DNA of 7,312 nucleotides from Acidobacteriaceae bacterium (GTDB taxonomy: Bacteria > Acidobacteriota > Terriglobia > Terriglobales > Acidobacteriaceae): contig JASIJX010000589.1 of the NCBI GenBank assembly GCA_030049955.1, positions 1-7,312 on the forward strand. The letters run 5' to 3'. Below, one piece after another: positions 1 to 6,416 of this stretch. Each line of letters starts with the position of its first letter. Position 1 is the stretch's first letter. The position numbers were made by a program, and so were the translations under genes. The notes below the pieces were generated by a model. The model did no database searches, was not told the origin of the DNA, and was given only the letters and a program-made list of their open reading frames with translations.

Positions 1-1149
1 CCTGGTAAAAGCGGCAGATCATGGCAGGAATCAGCAGCGCCGACATGATGACCATAAGGGGATAGCTCATGTTGGCGGTGAGGTGGTAGACCGCTTCAAT
101 CTTGTTGCGCAACGGGGCGTTGGAGCGGAAGACGCGGGGTAGAATCTTGATGCTGGTCTGGATGAGTCCCTTGGCCAGCGCGCCTGCTGGGTCTTGAACG
201 CGGTCATCTTGATGGGCAGCTCGGAGGGGCACTCCACATCGGGCAGATACTTGAACTTCCATCCCGCCATCTGCGAGCGGTAGCTGAGGTCGGTGTCTTC
301 GGTGAGGGTGTCGTGCTGCCAGCCGCCGCCGTCGACGATCGCCTGCCGGCGCCACATTCCTGCGGTGCCGTTGAAGTTGAAGAACTCGCCGGTGCGGACG
401 CGGGAGCCGTGCTCGAGAACGAAGTGGCCGTCGAGCAGGATGGCCTCGATCTGCGTGAGGAGGCTGTAGTCGCGGTTGAGGTGCGTCCAGCGGGTTTGCA
501 CCATGCCGATCTCGGGCTCCGCGAAGTGATGGATCACTTTCATGAGCCAGTCGGCGGGTGGCACAAAGTCGGCGTCGAAGATGGCGACGAACTCGCCTTT
601 GGCCACTTTGAGGCCGGCATCGAGCGCTCCGGCCTTAAAGCCGTGACGATTGGTGCGATGGATGTAGACGATTGGATGGCCAAGAGCCGCGTAGCGGTCG
701 ACGATGGCCGATGCCACCTGCACGGTTTCGTCGGTCGAGTCATCGAGCACCTGGATCTCGAGCTTTTCACGCGGGTATTCCATGGCGCAGACGGCTTCAA
801 TCAGCCGGTCGATGACGAACTGCTCGTTGAAGATGGGGAGCTGCACGGTCACCCGCGGAAGGTCTTCAAAGTGCTTCGGCGGATTGGGATCGTAATTCTT
901 CCGGTACTTGAAATACTGGTAGCACATCGTGTAGCGATGAATGCCGTAGAAGGAGAGCAGGATCATCACCGCGAAATACGGCAGCAGCATGGAGGCGTCG
1001 AACCAGTTCCAGTGATACAGGCCCTTGAAGGTCTGGTCGGCGTACTGCATTTTGAGATAGTGGCGCAGGCCGTTTTGTGAGGCGAAGGCCAAGAGCGATG
1101 GCGTTTGGCCCAAGCGGGCAGTGATCGGATTGAGGAGTGCGGCAAGCAC
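1..1149 (-). CDS. Processive family-2 glycosyltransferase (cellulose synthase/CslA-like), frameshifted and cut by the window edge
   Basis: This is a membrane glycosyltransferase expected to polymerise or transfer sugars from a nucleotide-sugar donor at the inner membrane. Residues about 54-76 form a hydrophobic membrane segment, followed by a GT-A catalytic domain that opens at about residue 98 ([12 protein letters not shown]). All signature motifs are visible: DDSTDE (136-141), the DAD metal-binding motif (192-194), TED (283-285, catalytic base) and QQARW (321-325). Right after W325 the frame breaks and the unshifted frame stops at 67. Restoring one base near 175 gives a continuation of about 58 residues to the window edge, with the hydrophobic helix expected after QxxRW. 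The GTG at 1149 is the first standard start after an in-frame stop. GGAGG (1164-1168) lies 14 bases from it but only 5 from an in-frame CTG at 1158, so the start is uncertain. Related proteins run to roughly 500 residues. The product (cellulose, mannan or a glycolipid) cannot be told from sequence. Confidence 0.85.
172..177 (-). other. Apparent one-base deletion (frameshift) after the QxxRW motif of the glycosyltransferase
   Basis: On the minus strand the codons read CAG CAG GCG CGC TGG (QQARW) and then CCA AGG GAC, which leads to a low-complexity Arg/Pro/Ser tail that ends at 67. If one G is added after TGG, the reading becomes GCC AAG GGA CTC ATC CAG ACC (AKGLIQT). This matches how the family continues and stays open to position 1, including a hydrophobic stretch ([16 protein letters not shown]). 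The second frame is intact, so this is either a sequencing or assembly error or a very recent mutation. The sequence alone cannot decide which. Confidence 0.8.
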
Positions 1150-1758
1150 GGCGGTCAGGTGGGCCTCCGAGGGAGGGATGGTTAAATTTTACGCGAAAGT
1201 CGGATTGCGACCAGCCCTGGCAGGCGCGGGCCGCCGTACCTTTATACCGGTTAGATTTGCCGCATCCGTGGTTTGCTGTTCAAGTTGGGAAATGCCGGTA
1301 TCGGCCTGGTTCATACCACGACGTCGATATCCCCACCCCTCCCTTCCAATGCTTCGGAGGATGTATCTGATTCCATTAGACTTACGGCAGGGAGCTTCTC
1401 GCATCTATCTGATCCTCAAGAACTTATTTACAGTTATTTTAGAATCAGCGACTTACGGTGGACTTTCTAGGTGGTTTGTTGTCGAGGCGTTCTTCAGGAG
1501 GCTCTCTCCGAATCTGGCCGATGGTCTTCAGCATAGCGGATTCCGGCGTAATCCAGCGCAATGGGCTGTGACCGATTTTTGCTTTTGAATTCAGGCGATT
1601 GCAAAGCAGACCAGCGGGCCAGGGGTTGACCGACATGGAGATTAGCGGGCCTGGCTGTTCCCTGCCCAGTTCCCCAATGTCTCAGTTTGAATGATGACCA
1701 TCCTCTATCGGCTAAAGTCTTTTCCACAAGCGATCAAATCGTTCCCGCTTCAAAGTCC

Positions 1759-1795
1759 TGCTCATATTTTTCTGATGTTCGTTAACGTATGAGCA
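1759..1795. repeat. 8-bp inverted repeat upstream of the acyl-CoA dehydrogenase
   Basis: TGCTCATA (1759-1766) is the exact reverse complement of TATGAGCA (1788-1795). The 21-base spacer ends in a perfect palindrome, CGTTAACG (1780-1787). The centre lies about 120 bases before the dehydrogenase start. It could be an operator for a dimeric regulator or a hairpin in the leader, or it could be chance. I recognise no specific regulator consensus. Confidence 0.3.
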
Positions 1796-1887
1796 TAGGC
1801 CCACAAGCTTCAAGTACTTCCGAGACTGGCCCCTCGCGCGCGGGTCTTCCATTACCCGCATCTATTTTCATAACGTAGTCTCTGTTC

Positions 1888-1891
1888 GGAG
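1888..1891 (+). promoter_or_regulatory. Ribosome binding site of the acyl-CoA dehydrogenase
   Basis: GGAG lies 7 bases before the ATG at 1899. This supports that start even though the first 40 or so residues are low-complexity; the next in-frame Met is residue 81, inside the conserved domain. Confidence 0.7.
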
Positions 1892-1898
1892 TAAGAAT

Positions 1899-3734
1899 AT
1901 GTCCACGCTTGTTCCTTCTTCTACGGCTTCCTCCGCATCCACCACGTCAACTGCTCCAGGCGCTCCGATCGCCGCGGCGGGCGGAAGCTTTCTTCTCGAG
2001 GACCGCCAGCCGGCGGAGGTGTTTACGCCGGAGGATTTGAACGAGGAGCAGCGGCAGATTGCCGCGACCGCGGCGCGGTTTGCACGCGAGGAGATTCAGC
2101 CGGTGGCCGATGCCATTGAGGCCAAGGAGCCGGGGGTGATGGCGGGCATCTTGCGCAAGGGGGCTGAGCTGGGGCTGATGTCGGGTGAGATTCCGGAGGA
2201 ATTCGGCGGAATGGGGCTGGATAAGACCAGCTCGTCGCTGATTGCCGACCATCTTTCGGTGCTGGCCAGCTTTTCAACGGCCTTTGGCGCGCACGCAGGC
2301 ATCGCGACGCTGCCGCTGGTGTGGTACGGCACTGAAGACCAGAAGCGGCGTTACCTGCCCAAGCTGGCTTCATGCGAGATGATCGGCGCCTATGCGCTGT
2401 CGGAGGCAAGCTCCGGGTCGGACGCCATGAACATCCGCACGCGGGCGACGCTGACTGAAGACGGGAAGCATTACACCCTGAACGGAGAAAAGCACTGGAT
2501 TACGAACTGCGCGATTGCGGGGCTGTACACGGTGTTCGCCAAGATCGACGGCGAGAAGTTTTCGGCATTCCTGATCGAGCGCGATACGCCGGGGCTGAGC
2601 GTGGGCGCAGAGGAGCATAAGCTGGGCATTCGCGGCTCGTCGACCTGCCCGCTGATTTTGCAGGACTGCAAGGTGCCGGCGGAAAACCTGCTGGGCGAGG
2701 CCGGCAAGGGGCACCACATCGCCTTCAACGTGCTGAACATGGGGCGTCTGAAACTGGGCGTGGCCTGCATTGGCGGCGCGCGGCACGGATTGGCGCACAT
2801 GATTCGTTATGCAAAGGAACGCCGCGCGTTTGGACGCGCGATCTCCGAGCTGGGGCTGATCCAGCGCAAGATATCCGCGAGCGCGGCGCACCTCTATGCG
2901 GCCGAGTGCATGACCTACCGCACGCTGGGGATGATTGATGCGAGCCTGGCGGAGCTTGAGGGCAAGCAGCACACCTACCGCGAGACGCAGCAGCGCATTG
3001 AGGAGTACGCGGTGGAGTGCTCGATTTTGAAGGTGTACGACTCCGAGATGCTGACGCTGGTGGCCGATGAGCTGGTGGCTACGATGGGCGGTTATGGCTA
3101 CGTGGAAGAGTATCCGGCCGAGCGCATGTATCGCGATGCGCGCATTAACCGGATCTTCGAGGGGACGAATGAAATCAACCGGCTGATTATCACCGGCTGG
3201 CTGATGAAGCGCGCGATGGCCGGCAAGCTGCCGCTGCTGGCTGCGATCAAGCGGGTGATGGATGAGGTGACACAGCCGCCTTCATTCGATGCGGGCGGAG
3301 AAGGCGCTGCGCCGATGGCACGCGAGGCTGCAGTTCTGGCCGCGGTGCGCAAGATGACGCTTTTCGCAGCGGGCGTGGCGAGCCAGCGGTTCATGACGGC
3401 GCTCGAAAATCAGCAGGAGGTGATGGCGGACCTGGCAGACATGATCGTGCATGTGTTTGCACTTGAGTCAGCCTTGCTGCGCGCGCGCAAGCTGGGCGGG
3501 CGCGGCGCGGCTGCTGCGGTCGAGGCCATGACGGGACTGCTGGCCGATGAGGCGATGACCGTGGCCGAGCAGTGCGCGCGGCGCGTACTCGGGGCCGCAG
3601 CCGAGGGTGACATGCTGCGCACACAGCTCGCGATTTTGCGGCGTCTGGCGCGGTTTTCGCCGGCAAACGAAACGGTGCTGAGCCAGGCCGTGGCGCGGCA
3701 GTGCATTGAGGTCGAGCGGTATCCGCTGGGGTAG
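1899..3734 (+). CDS. Acyl-CoA dehydrogenase, long-chain (VLCAD/ACAD9-like, FadE type)
   Basis: This flavoprotein (611 residues) should oxidise acyl-CoA to trans-2-enoyl-CoA, the first step of beta-oxidation, passing electrons to an electron-transfer flavoprotein. A Ser/Thr/Ala-rich N-terminus (1-40) is followed by the all-helical N-domain (about 45-160) and the beta-domain with YALSEASSGSD (165-175) and HWITN (199-203), where the flavin and substrate sit. The C-terminal helical domain carries AFGRAI (310-315) and YGYVEEYPAERMYRDARI (399-416). E421 in FEGTNEI aligns with the catalytic base of MCAD/VLCAD. Residues from about 475 to the end form an extra helical region, as in VLCAD and ACAD9, whereas short-chain enzymes end near 380-400 residues. 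Known bacterial relatives include Bacillus FadE (YusJ) of about 594 residues. No thiolase or hydroxyacyl-CoA dehydrogenase gene adjoins it here, so it looks monocistronic. Chain-length specificity is inferred from length and architecture only. Confidence 0.93.
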   Translation: MSTLVPSSTASSASTTSTAPGAPIAAAGGSFLLEDRQPAEVFTPEDLNEEQRQIAATAARFAREEIQPVADAIEAKEPGVMAGILRKGAELGLMSGEIPEEFGGMGLDKTSSSLIADHLSVLASFSTAFGAHAGIATLPLVWYGTEDQKRRYLPKLASCEMIGAYALSEASSGSDAMNIRTRATLTEDGKHYTLNGEKHWITNCAIAGLYTVFAKIDGEKFSAFLIERDTPGLSVGAEEHKLGIRGSSTCPLILQDCKVPAENLLGEAGKGHHIAFNVLNMGRLKLGVACIGGARHGLAHMIRYAKERRAFGRAISELGLIQRKISASAAHLYAAECMTYRTLGMIDASLAELEGKQHTYRETQQRIEEYAVECSILKVYDSEMLTLVADELVATMGGYGYVEEYPAERMYRDARINRIFEGTNEINRLIITGWLMKRAMAGKLPLLAAIKRVMDEVTQPPSFDAGGEGAAPMAREAAVLAAVRKMTLFAAGVASQRFMTALENQQEVMADLADMIVHVFALESALLRARKLGGRGAAAAVEAMTGLLADEAMTVAEQCARRVLGAAAEGDMLRTQLAILRRLARFSPANETVLSQAVARQCIEVERYPLG

Positions 3735-3793
3735 GTGGATTTTCGCGCCACTTCGATGTGGGTTGCGAGGAACGAAGCGGGCGCATTCCCTCA

Positions 3794-3846
3794 GGGGCTG
3801 AAGCCCCGCTGTTGAATGACCTTCATGTACGGGCTAAAGCCCGTAC
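3794..3846. repeat. Pair of REP-like palindromes in the convergent intergenic gap
   Basis: Two short palindromes share the core GGGCT-(g/a)A-AGCCC. The first is GGGGCT GA AGCCCC (3794-3807). The second is the longer perfect one, GTACGGGCT AA AGCCCGTAC (3827-3846). They are separated by 19 bases. They lie between the convergent stop codons at 3734 and 3918. From general knowledge, palindromes of this type are scattered between genes in acidobacterial genomes; that is recollection, not a search. Either hairpin could help end transcription from both sides, but there is no proper T-tract after them, so I class them as repeats rather than terminators. Confidence 0.65.
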
Positions 3847-3917
3847 CTTTCATTGGCCCCAAATCAATACCGATCATGAGTTTCCGTTCAATGAGGGAAC
3901 GCCAGTTTCGATCATTG

Positions 3918-4484
3918 CTACGCTGCGGCGCGACGACCGGCTTCGTGGCTGAAGTGTTCGACGATGGCGCGGTTGAAGGCGGGAATGTCGTCGGGCTTGC
4001 GGCTGGTGATGAACTGGCCGTCGCTTACAACTTCCTTGTCGACCCAGTTGCCGCCGGCGTTGCGGATGTCGGTTTTAAGCGAGGGCCACGAGGTGATGGT
4101 TTTGCCGCGGACGATGCCGGCTTCAACCAGCATCCACGGGCCGTGGCAGATGGCCGCGATAGGCTTTCCCGACTGCGAGAAGTCGCGCACGAAATCGACT
4201 GCTTTGGGATTCATGCGCAGACGATCGGGATTCATAACGCCGCCGGGCAACAATAGCGCGTCAAACTGGTCGGGCTTAACCTCATCGAGCGTTTTGTTGA
4301 CGGTTACCGTGTCGCCCCAGTCCTTCATGTCCCAGCCTTTAATCTCGCCGGATTTGGGCGCGATGACGACTGTGTCTGCCCCGGCCTGGTCGAGCGCTTT
4401 GCGCGGCTCGATGAGCTCTGCCTGCTCAAAGCCATCGGTAGCCAAGATCGCAACTGTCTTGCCCTTCAGAATGGAAGAAGTCAT
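3918..4484 (-). CDS. DJ-1/PfpI family protein (type 1 glutamine amidotransferase-like)
   Basis: This is a complete 188-residue cytoplasmic protein of the DJ-1/ThiJ/PfpI superfamily, the size usual for the PfpI/YhbO/YraA branch. It has the N-terminal beta-strand and acidic motif VAILATDGFEQAEL (11-24), with E20 at the place of the conserved Glu next to the active site. It also has a Rossmann-like LLLPGGVMNPDRLR stretch (77-90) and the nucleophile elbow AICHGPW (111-117) with C113 and H114. Members have been described as intracellular proteases, chaperones, glyoxalases or protein/nucleotide deglycases. The true activity of this branch is disputed, so no specific reaction is assigned. The ATG at 4484 has a strong AGAGAGG ribosome binding site 6 bases upstream. 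It lies 81 bases after the DUF1080 gene in the same direction, and a small hairpin precedes its ribosome binding site. Confidence 0.93.
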   Translation of the reverse strand: MTSSILKGKTVAILATDGFEQAELIEPRKALDQAGADTVVIAPKSGEIKGWDMKDWGDTVTVNKTLDEVKPDQFDALLLPGGVMNPDRLRMNPKAVDFVRDFSQSGKPIAAICHGPWMLVEAGIVRGKTITSWPSLKTDIRNAGGNWVDKEVVSDGQFITSRKPDDIPAFNRAIVEHFSHEAGRRAAA

Positions 4485-4490
4485 GGCTAT

Positions 4491-4497
4491 CCTCTCT
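4491..4497 (-). promoter_or_regulatory. Ribosome binding site of the DJ-1/PfpI gene
   Basis: AGAGAGG on the minus strand lies 6 bases before the ATG at 4484, which fixes the start. Confidence 0.7.
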
Positions 4498-4498
4498 T

Positions 4499-4522
4499 GC
4501 GCGTTCGTTGATTAGGACGCGC
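4499..4522 (-). repeat. Small inverted repeat in the leader of the DJ-1/PfpI gene
   Basis: GCGCGT (4499-4504) and ACGCGC (4517-4522) are reverse complements around a 12-base AT-richer spacer. The repeat starts 1 base upstream of the ribosome binding site. The RNA could form a 6-bp GC-rich stem that affects translation or 5' stability, or the DNA could be an operator. It is short enough to be chance in GC-rich DNA. Confidence 0.25.
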
Positions 4523-4565
4523 GGACGGAGGGGTAGGGTTGCCGTGGGCGTTAGATTCTGAACCG

Positions 4566-5213
4566 CTACTTCAGCTCGCGTAGTTTGAAGTCGGTGAAGG
4601 TGATCTGGTAGCCCTCGGCTTCAAGGCCTACATAGCCGCGGAGGACTGCCTGCACAGTGTTCACGACTTCGCCGTTGACGGCGAGCGTGCAGGTGGCGCC
4701 GGTGCAGCGAATGTCGAAGACATTCCATTGGCCGGCGGGCTTGACGCGGTTTTCCTTCATGTCTTTCTGCAGGTTGAAGCGCGTGGGCTTGCCGTCAATG
4801 GGCGTAAGACCGAAGATGTAGCCGCCGGCGAGCGAGGTCTGCGCCTGATACCAGATGGTGCCGTCAGAGTTGTTGCGGAAGAAGACGCCGCTGTTGTATT
4901 TGGGTGTGCTCCCGTTCGTGTCGTTGACGGGCGTGAAGCGCCATTTGACGTGGAATTCGAAGTCGCCGAGTTCGTGGTTGAAACGCAGCCATTCATGGCC
5001 GCCATTGCCGTCGCAGATGATGGTGCGTTTGGCTGCGTCGATGTGCCATTGCGGAACGTTCGAGACCGGATGCGTGGGCGGGATGGCGATGCGGGTCCAC
5101 TGCTGGTCCGCGTCGGACGGGAACATGTTGATCTTTTGCGCAGCGGCAGGAAGAGTGGCGGAGCAGGATACAAAAAAGGCGGCGCAAAGCAGCTTTGCGT
5201 GTGACCGATTCAT
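4566..5213 (-). CDS. Secreted DUF1080 (3-keto-disaccharide hydrolase-like) protein
   Basis: This exported protein of 215 residues has a clear Sec signal peptide: basic MNRSHAK, a hydrophobic core at about 8-21, and likely cleavage after A25 (PAAA-Q). The mature part is a single DUF1080 domain, a concanavalin/laminarinase-like jelly roll. Family landmarks are visible in order: LGDFEFHVKWRF (82-93), YNSGVFFRN (106-114), YQAQ (122-125), GQWNVFDI (161-168), a VNGEVV turn (179-184), and the closing GYVGLEAEGYQITFTDFKLREL (193-214). C170 and C175 could form a disulphide in the periplasm. Some members of the family hydrolyse 3-keto-glycosides; many are uncharacterised, so an envelope carbohydrate role is likely but unproven. 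The start has GGGAG 6 bases upstream. It lies 42 bases downstream of the phospholipase D-family gene and probably shares its transcript. Confidence 0.88.
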   Translation of the reverse strand: MNRSHAKLLCAAFFVSCSATLPAAAQKINMFPSDADQQWTRIAIPPTHPVSNVPQWHIDAAKRTIICDGNGGHEWLRFNHELGDFEFHVKWRFTPVNDTNGSTPKYNSGVFFRNNSDGTIWYQAQTSLAGGYIFGLTPIDGKPTRFNLQKDMKENRVKPAGQWNVFDIRCTGATCTLAVNGEVVNTVQAVLRGYVGLEAEGYQITFTDFKLRELK

Positions 5214-5219
5214 CGATTT

Positions 5220-5224
5220 CTCCC
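5220..5224 (-). promoter_or_regulatory. Ribosome binding site of the DUF1080 gene
   Basis: GGGAG on the minus strand lies 6 bases before the ATG at 5213. It supports the start that gives a complete signal peptide. Confidence 0.65.
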
Positions 5225-5255
5225 AGCGGTGTTTTATTCGGGAGGAATTTTAACA

Positions 5256-6227
5256 TCAGAAGGGCGTGCCGCCTTTGAAATCGGCAGTGATGGCGGCTTC
5301 AACGCCGGACATGCTGGCGGAATCGGAAAAGATGAGGCCGAGCTCGCGGTTTTTGGTGAGCGAATCGGCGGTGAAGTTTTCAGAGCCGAGGAAAAGTTTT
5401 GCCTGTGCTGTGCCGTAGTCCGCGAGCACGCTTTTGGCGTGAATGTAGTAGCTCTTGGGCGAAGTCGAGGTGTAGACGGCGATTTTTGCGCCAGCCTTCT
5501 TGAGCGGCGTAAGCACGGAGTCGTACTTGCCTTCCTGATTTTCCTGCACGAGCGTAACGGAGACGCCGCGCTTGAGGGCGGACTCGAGCGCCGATTGCAC
5601 CTGCTTATCGTCGAACTCTTCCTGCGAGATAAGGAGCGAGTGCGTGGCGCCGTTGATGAGCGCGAGCAGCGCGGCAGTCGAATTGGTCGGGCTCCAGACG
5701 AGGTTTTCTCCCGTGGGCGGCGTGATGGATTTGTTGGCGAAGTCGGCGTTGAAGGTGGTGACGATGGCGGCGACGTCTGCAGCATTGTTGGTGATGACGG
5801 CGAAGTCGCGCGTGGTGGCGTAGGCGCTCGGCGTGAGGTTGAGCGTCATGATGGCCGAGGTGGCCTCGTCGACGGTGATGGTCTTCTGGTGGGTGACGGC
5901 GAAGGCGGGGTTGGCCCAGTGCACACCGATTTTGTGTTGCTGGAGGTAGGTGTAGGCAGGGGTGTTGCTACGCTTCTCGTCGTTCTGGTCGAGGATGACG
6001 CGGACCGCGATGCCCGCAGCGGCAGCTTTGCCGAGTATGTCGGTGACGGTGATGTCGGTCAGCTCGTAGATGGTGATGTCGATGGATTTTTTAGCCGAGG
6101 AGATGAGACTGTAGATTGGGCCCATATCGTCTTCGGGTTCGGTGATGAGGGTGTAGGTGGTCGTGGATGAAGATCTGGATACGGCGTGATGAGTGCTGCT
6201 CGCGCGTGCCTTGGTGGTTCCGGGCAT
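5256..6227 (-). CDS. Phospholipase D-family phosphodiesterase with two HKD motifs
   Basis: This 323-residue protein of the PLD superfamily (cardiolipin synthase, phospholipase and Nuc-nuclease group) should cleave or transfer phosphodiester bonds through a phosphohistidine intermediate. Two half-domains are visible. The first opens at about 36-56 (GPIYSLISSAKKSIDITIYEL) and carries HQKTITVD (H113, K115, D120), followed by MTLNLT and NRD-like TTRDFAV. The second opens at about 182-205 and carries HAKSVLAD (H263, K265, D270) with GSENFT (281-286) and NRELGL. Both active-site motifs are complete, so it is probably active. The Ser/Thr-rich N-terminus (1-25) has no hydrophobic core, so I see no signal peptide or membrane anchor. 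This distinguishes it from typical membrane cardiolipin synthases, which are longer. The substrate (lipid or nucleic acid) cannot be told. The ATG at 6227 has AGGGAGGT upstream. It is the first gene of the minus-strand cluster. Confidence 0.92.
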   Translation of the reverse strand: MPGTTKARASSTHHAVSRSSSTTTYTLITEPEDDMGPIYSLISSAKKSIDITIYELTDITVTDILGKAAAAGIAVRVILDQNDEKRSNTPAYTYLQQHKIGVHWANPAFAVTHQKTITVDEATSAIMTLNLTPSAYATTRDFAVITNNAADVAAIVTTFNADFANKSITPPTGENLVWSPTNSTAALLALINGATHSLLISQEEFDDKQVQSALESALKRGVSVTLVQENQEGKYDSVLTPLKKAGAKIAVYTSTSPKSYYIHAKSVLADYGTAQAKLFLGSENFTADSLTKNRELGLIFSDSASMSGVEAAITADFKGGTPF

Positions 6228-6232
6228 GGGGG

Positions 6233-6240
6233 ACCTCCCT
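6233..6240 (-). promoter_or_regulatory. Ribosome binding site of the phospholipase D-family gene
   Basis: AGGGAGGT on the minus strand ends 5 bases before the ATG at 6227. It is the strongest Shine-Dalgarno match in the window and fixes the start. Confidence 0.75.
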
Positions 6241-6297
6241 AGTGAGGATTGGGGGTGTGGCCGGAGCGGTCTGGATACGATTTTGGGCGTGGATTGG

Positions 6298-6303
6298 ATT
6301 GTA
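6298..6303 (-). promoter_or_regulatory. Possible -10 element for the phospholipase D-family transcript
   Basis: TACAAT on the minus strand (one mismatch from TATAAT) lies about 70 bases before the start codon and after the upstream terminator, a sensible place for a promoter. There is no convincing -35 hexamer 16-18 bases further upstream, so this is tentative. Confidence 0.3.
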
Positions 6304-6362
6304 GCGCCAGTTGGACGGGACGGGCGGAAAAATTCTGTGAATCGGCGGCAGTTCTCGGCAGA

Positions 6363-6398
6363 AAAAATCCCGCGGCTCGATTGAGCCGCGAGATTTTT
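6363..6398 (-). terminator. Intrinsic terminator of infB, symmetrical
   Basis: CGCGGCTC (6371-6378) and GAGCCGCG (6383-6390) form a perfect 8-bp GC-rich stem with a GATT loop. After one mismatch (6370/6391) it is extended by AAAAATC/GATTTTT (6363-6369, 6392-6398). On the minus strand the hairpin begins about 20 bases after the infB stop and is followed by GGATTTTTTC, a classic rho-independent terminator. The plus strand also ends in a T-tract, so it could work in both directions, although no plus-strand gene ends here. Confidence 0.85.
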
Positions 6399-6416
6399 GT
6401 TGGTTTTGGGTTGGAT

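Larger units (their letters stand above)
1150..1898. other. Gene-free divergent intergenic region of about 750 bases
   Basis: I find no convincing gene here. The reading frames present (for example 1121-1588 on plus, 1445-1636 and 1494-1727 on minus) have unconvincing composition, no recognisable family and no good ribosome binding site. Parts are clearly more AT-rich than the genes: I count 24 G/C in 60 bases at 1381-1440 and 26 in 60 at 1741-1800, against about two thirds in the dehydrogenase gene. Because the flanking genes diverge, the region must hold the 5' ends of both transcripts. I could not fix a sigma-70 promoter for either. It contains an 8-bp inverted repeat at 1759-1795. A decayed gene or a small RNA cannot be excluded. 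Confidence 0.6.

Noticed and set aside
313..1080. Plus-strand reading frame of 255 codons opposite the glycosyltransferase
   Set aside because: The opposite strand carries the four glycosyltransferase motifs; this frame has no motif or ribosome binding site.
1121..1588. Plus-strand reading frame of 155 codons in the intergenic region
   Set aside because: It begins inside the divergent glycosyltransferase, lacks a Shine-Dalgarno, and has no recognisable domain.
1445..1727. Two overlapping minus-strand frames considered as a transposase or other gene remnant
   Set aside because: Neither frame shows a motif I can name, and no flanking inverted repeats or target duplications were found.
2370..2972. 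Minus-strand reading frame of 200 codons inside the acyl-CoA dehydrogenase
   Set aside because: It is an antisense shadow of a clearly real gene with conserved FAD and active-site motifs.
3794..3846. The palindromes as a CRISPR array or a classic terminator
   Set aside because: There are only two dissimilar units with no regular spacers, and no T-tract worth the name follows either hairpin.
3964..4515. Plus-strand frame of 183 codons opposite the DJ-1/PfpI gene
   Set aside because: The minus strand has the nucleophile elbow, full-length family match and a good ribosome binding site; the plus frame has none.
5229..6170. Long plus-strand reading frame (313 codons) opposite the phospholipase D-family gene
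   Set aside because: Its translation is Gly/Val/Arg/Asp-rich with no family resemblance. It mirrors a gene with two intact HKD motifs, so it is a GC-bias antisense shadow.
3918..6227. PLD + DUF1080 + DJ-1 cluster as a phage-defence or toxin system
   Set aside because: PLD nucleases occur in some defence systems, but nothing here (no helicase, ATPase, sensor or immunity partner) supports that reading.
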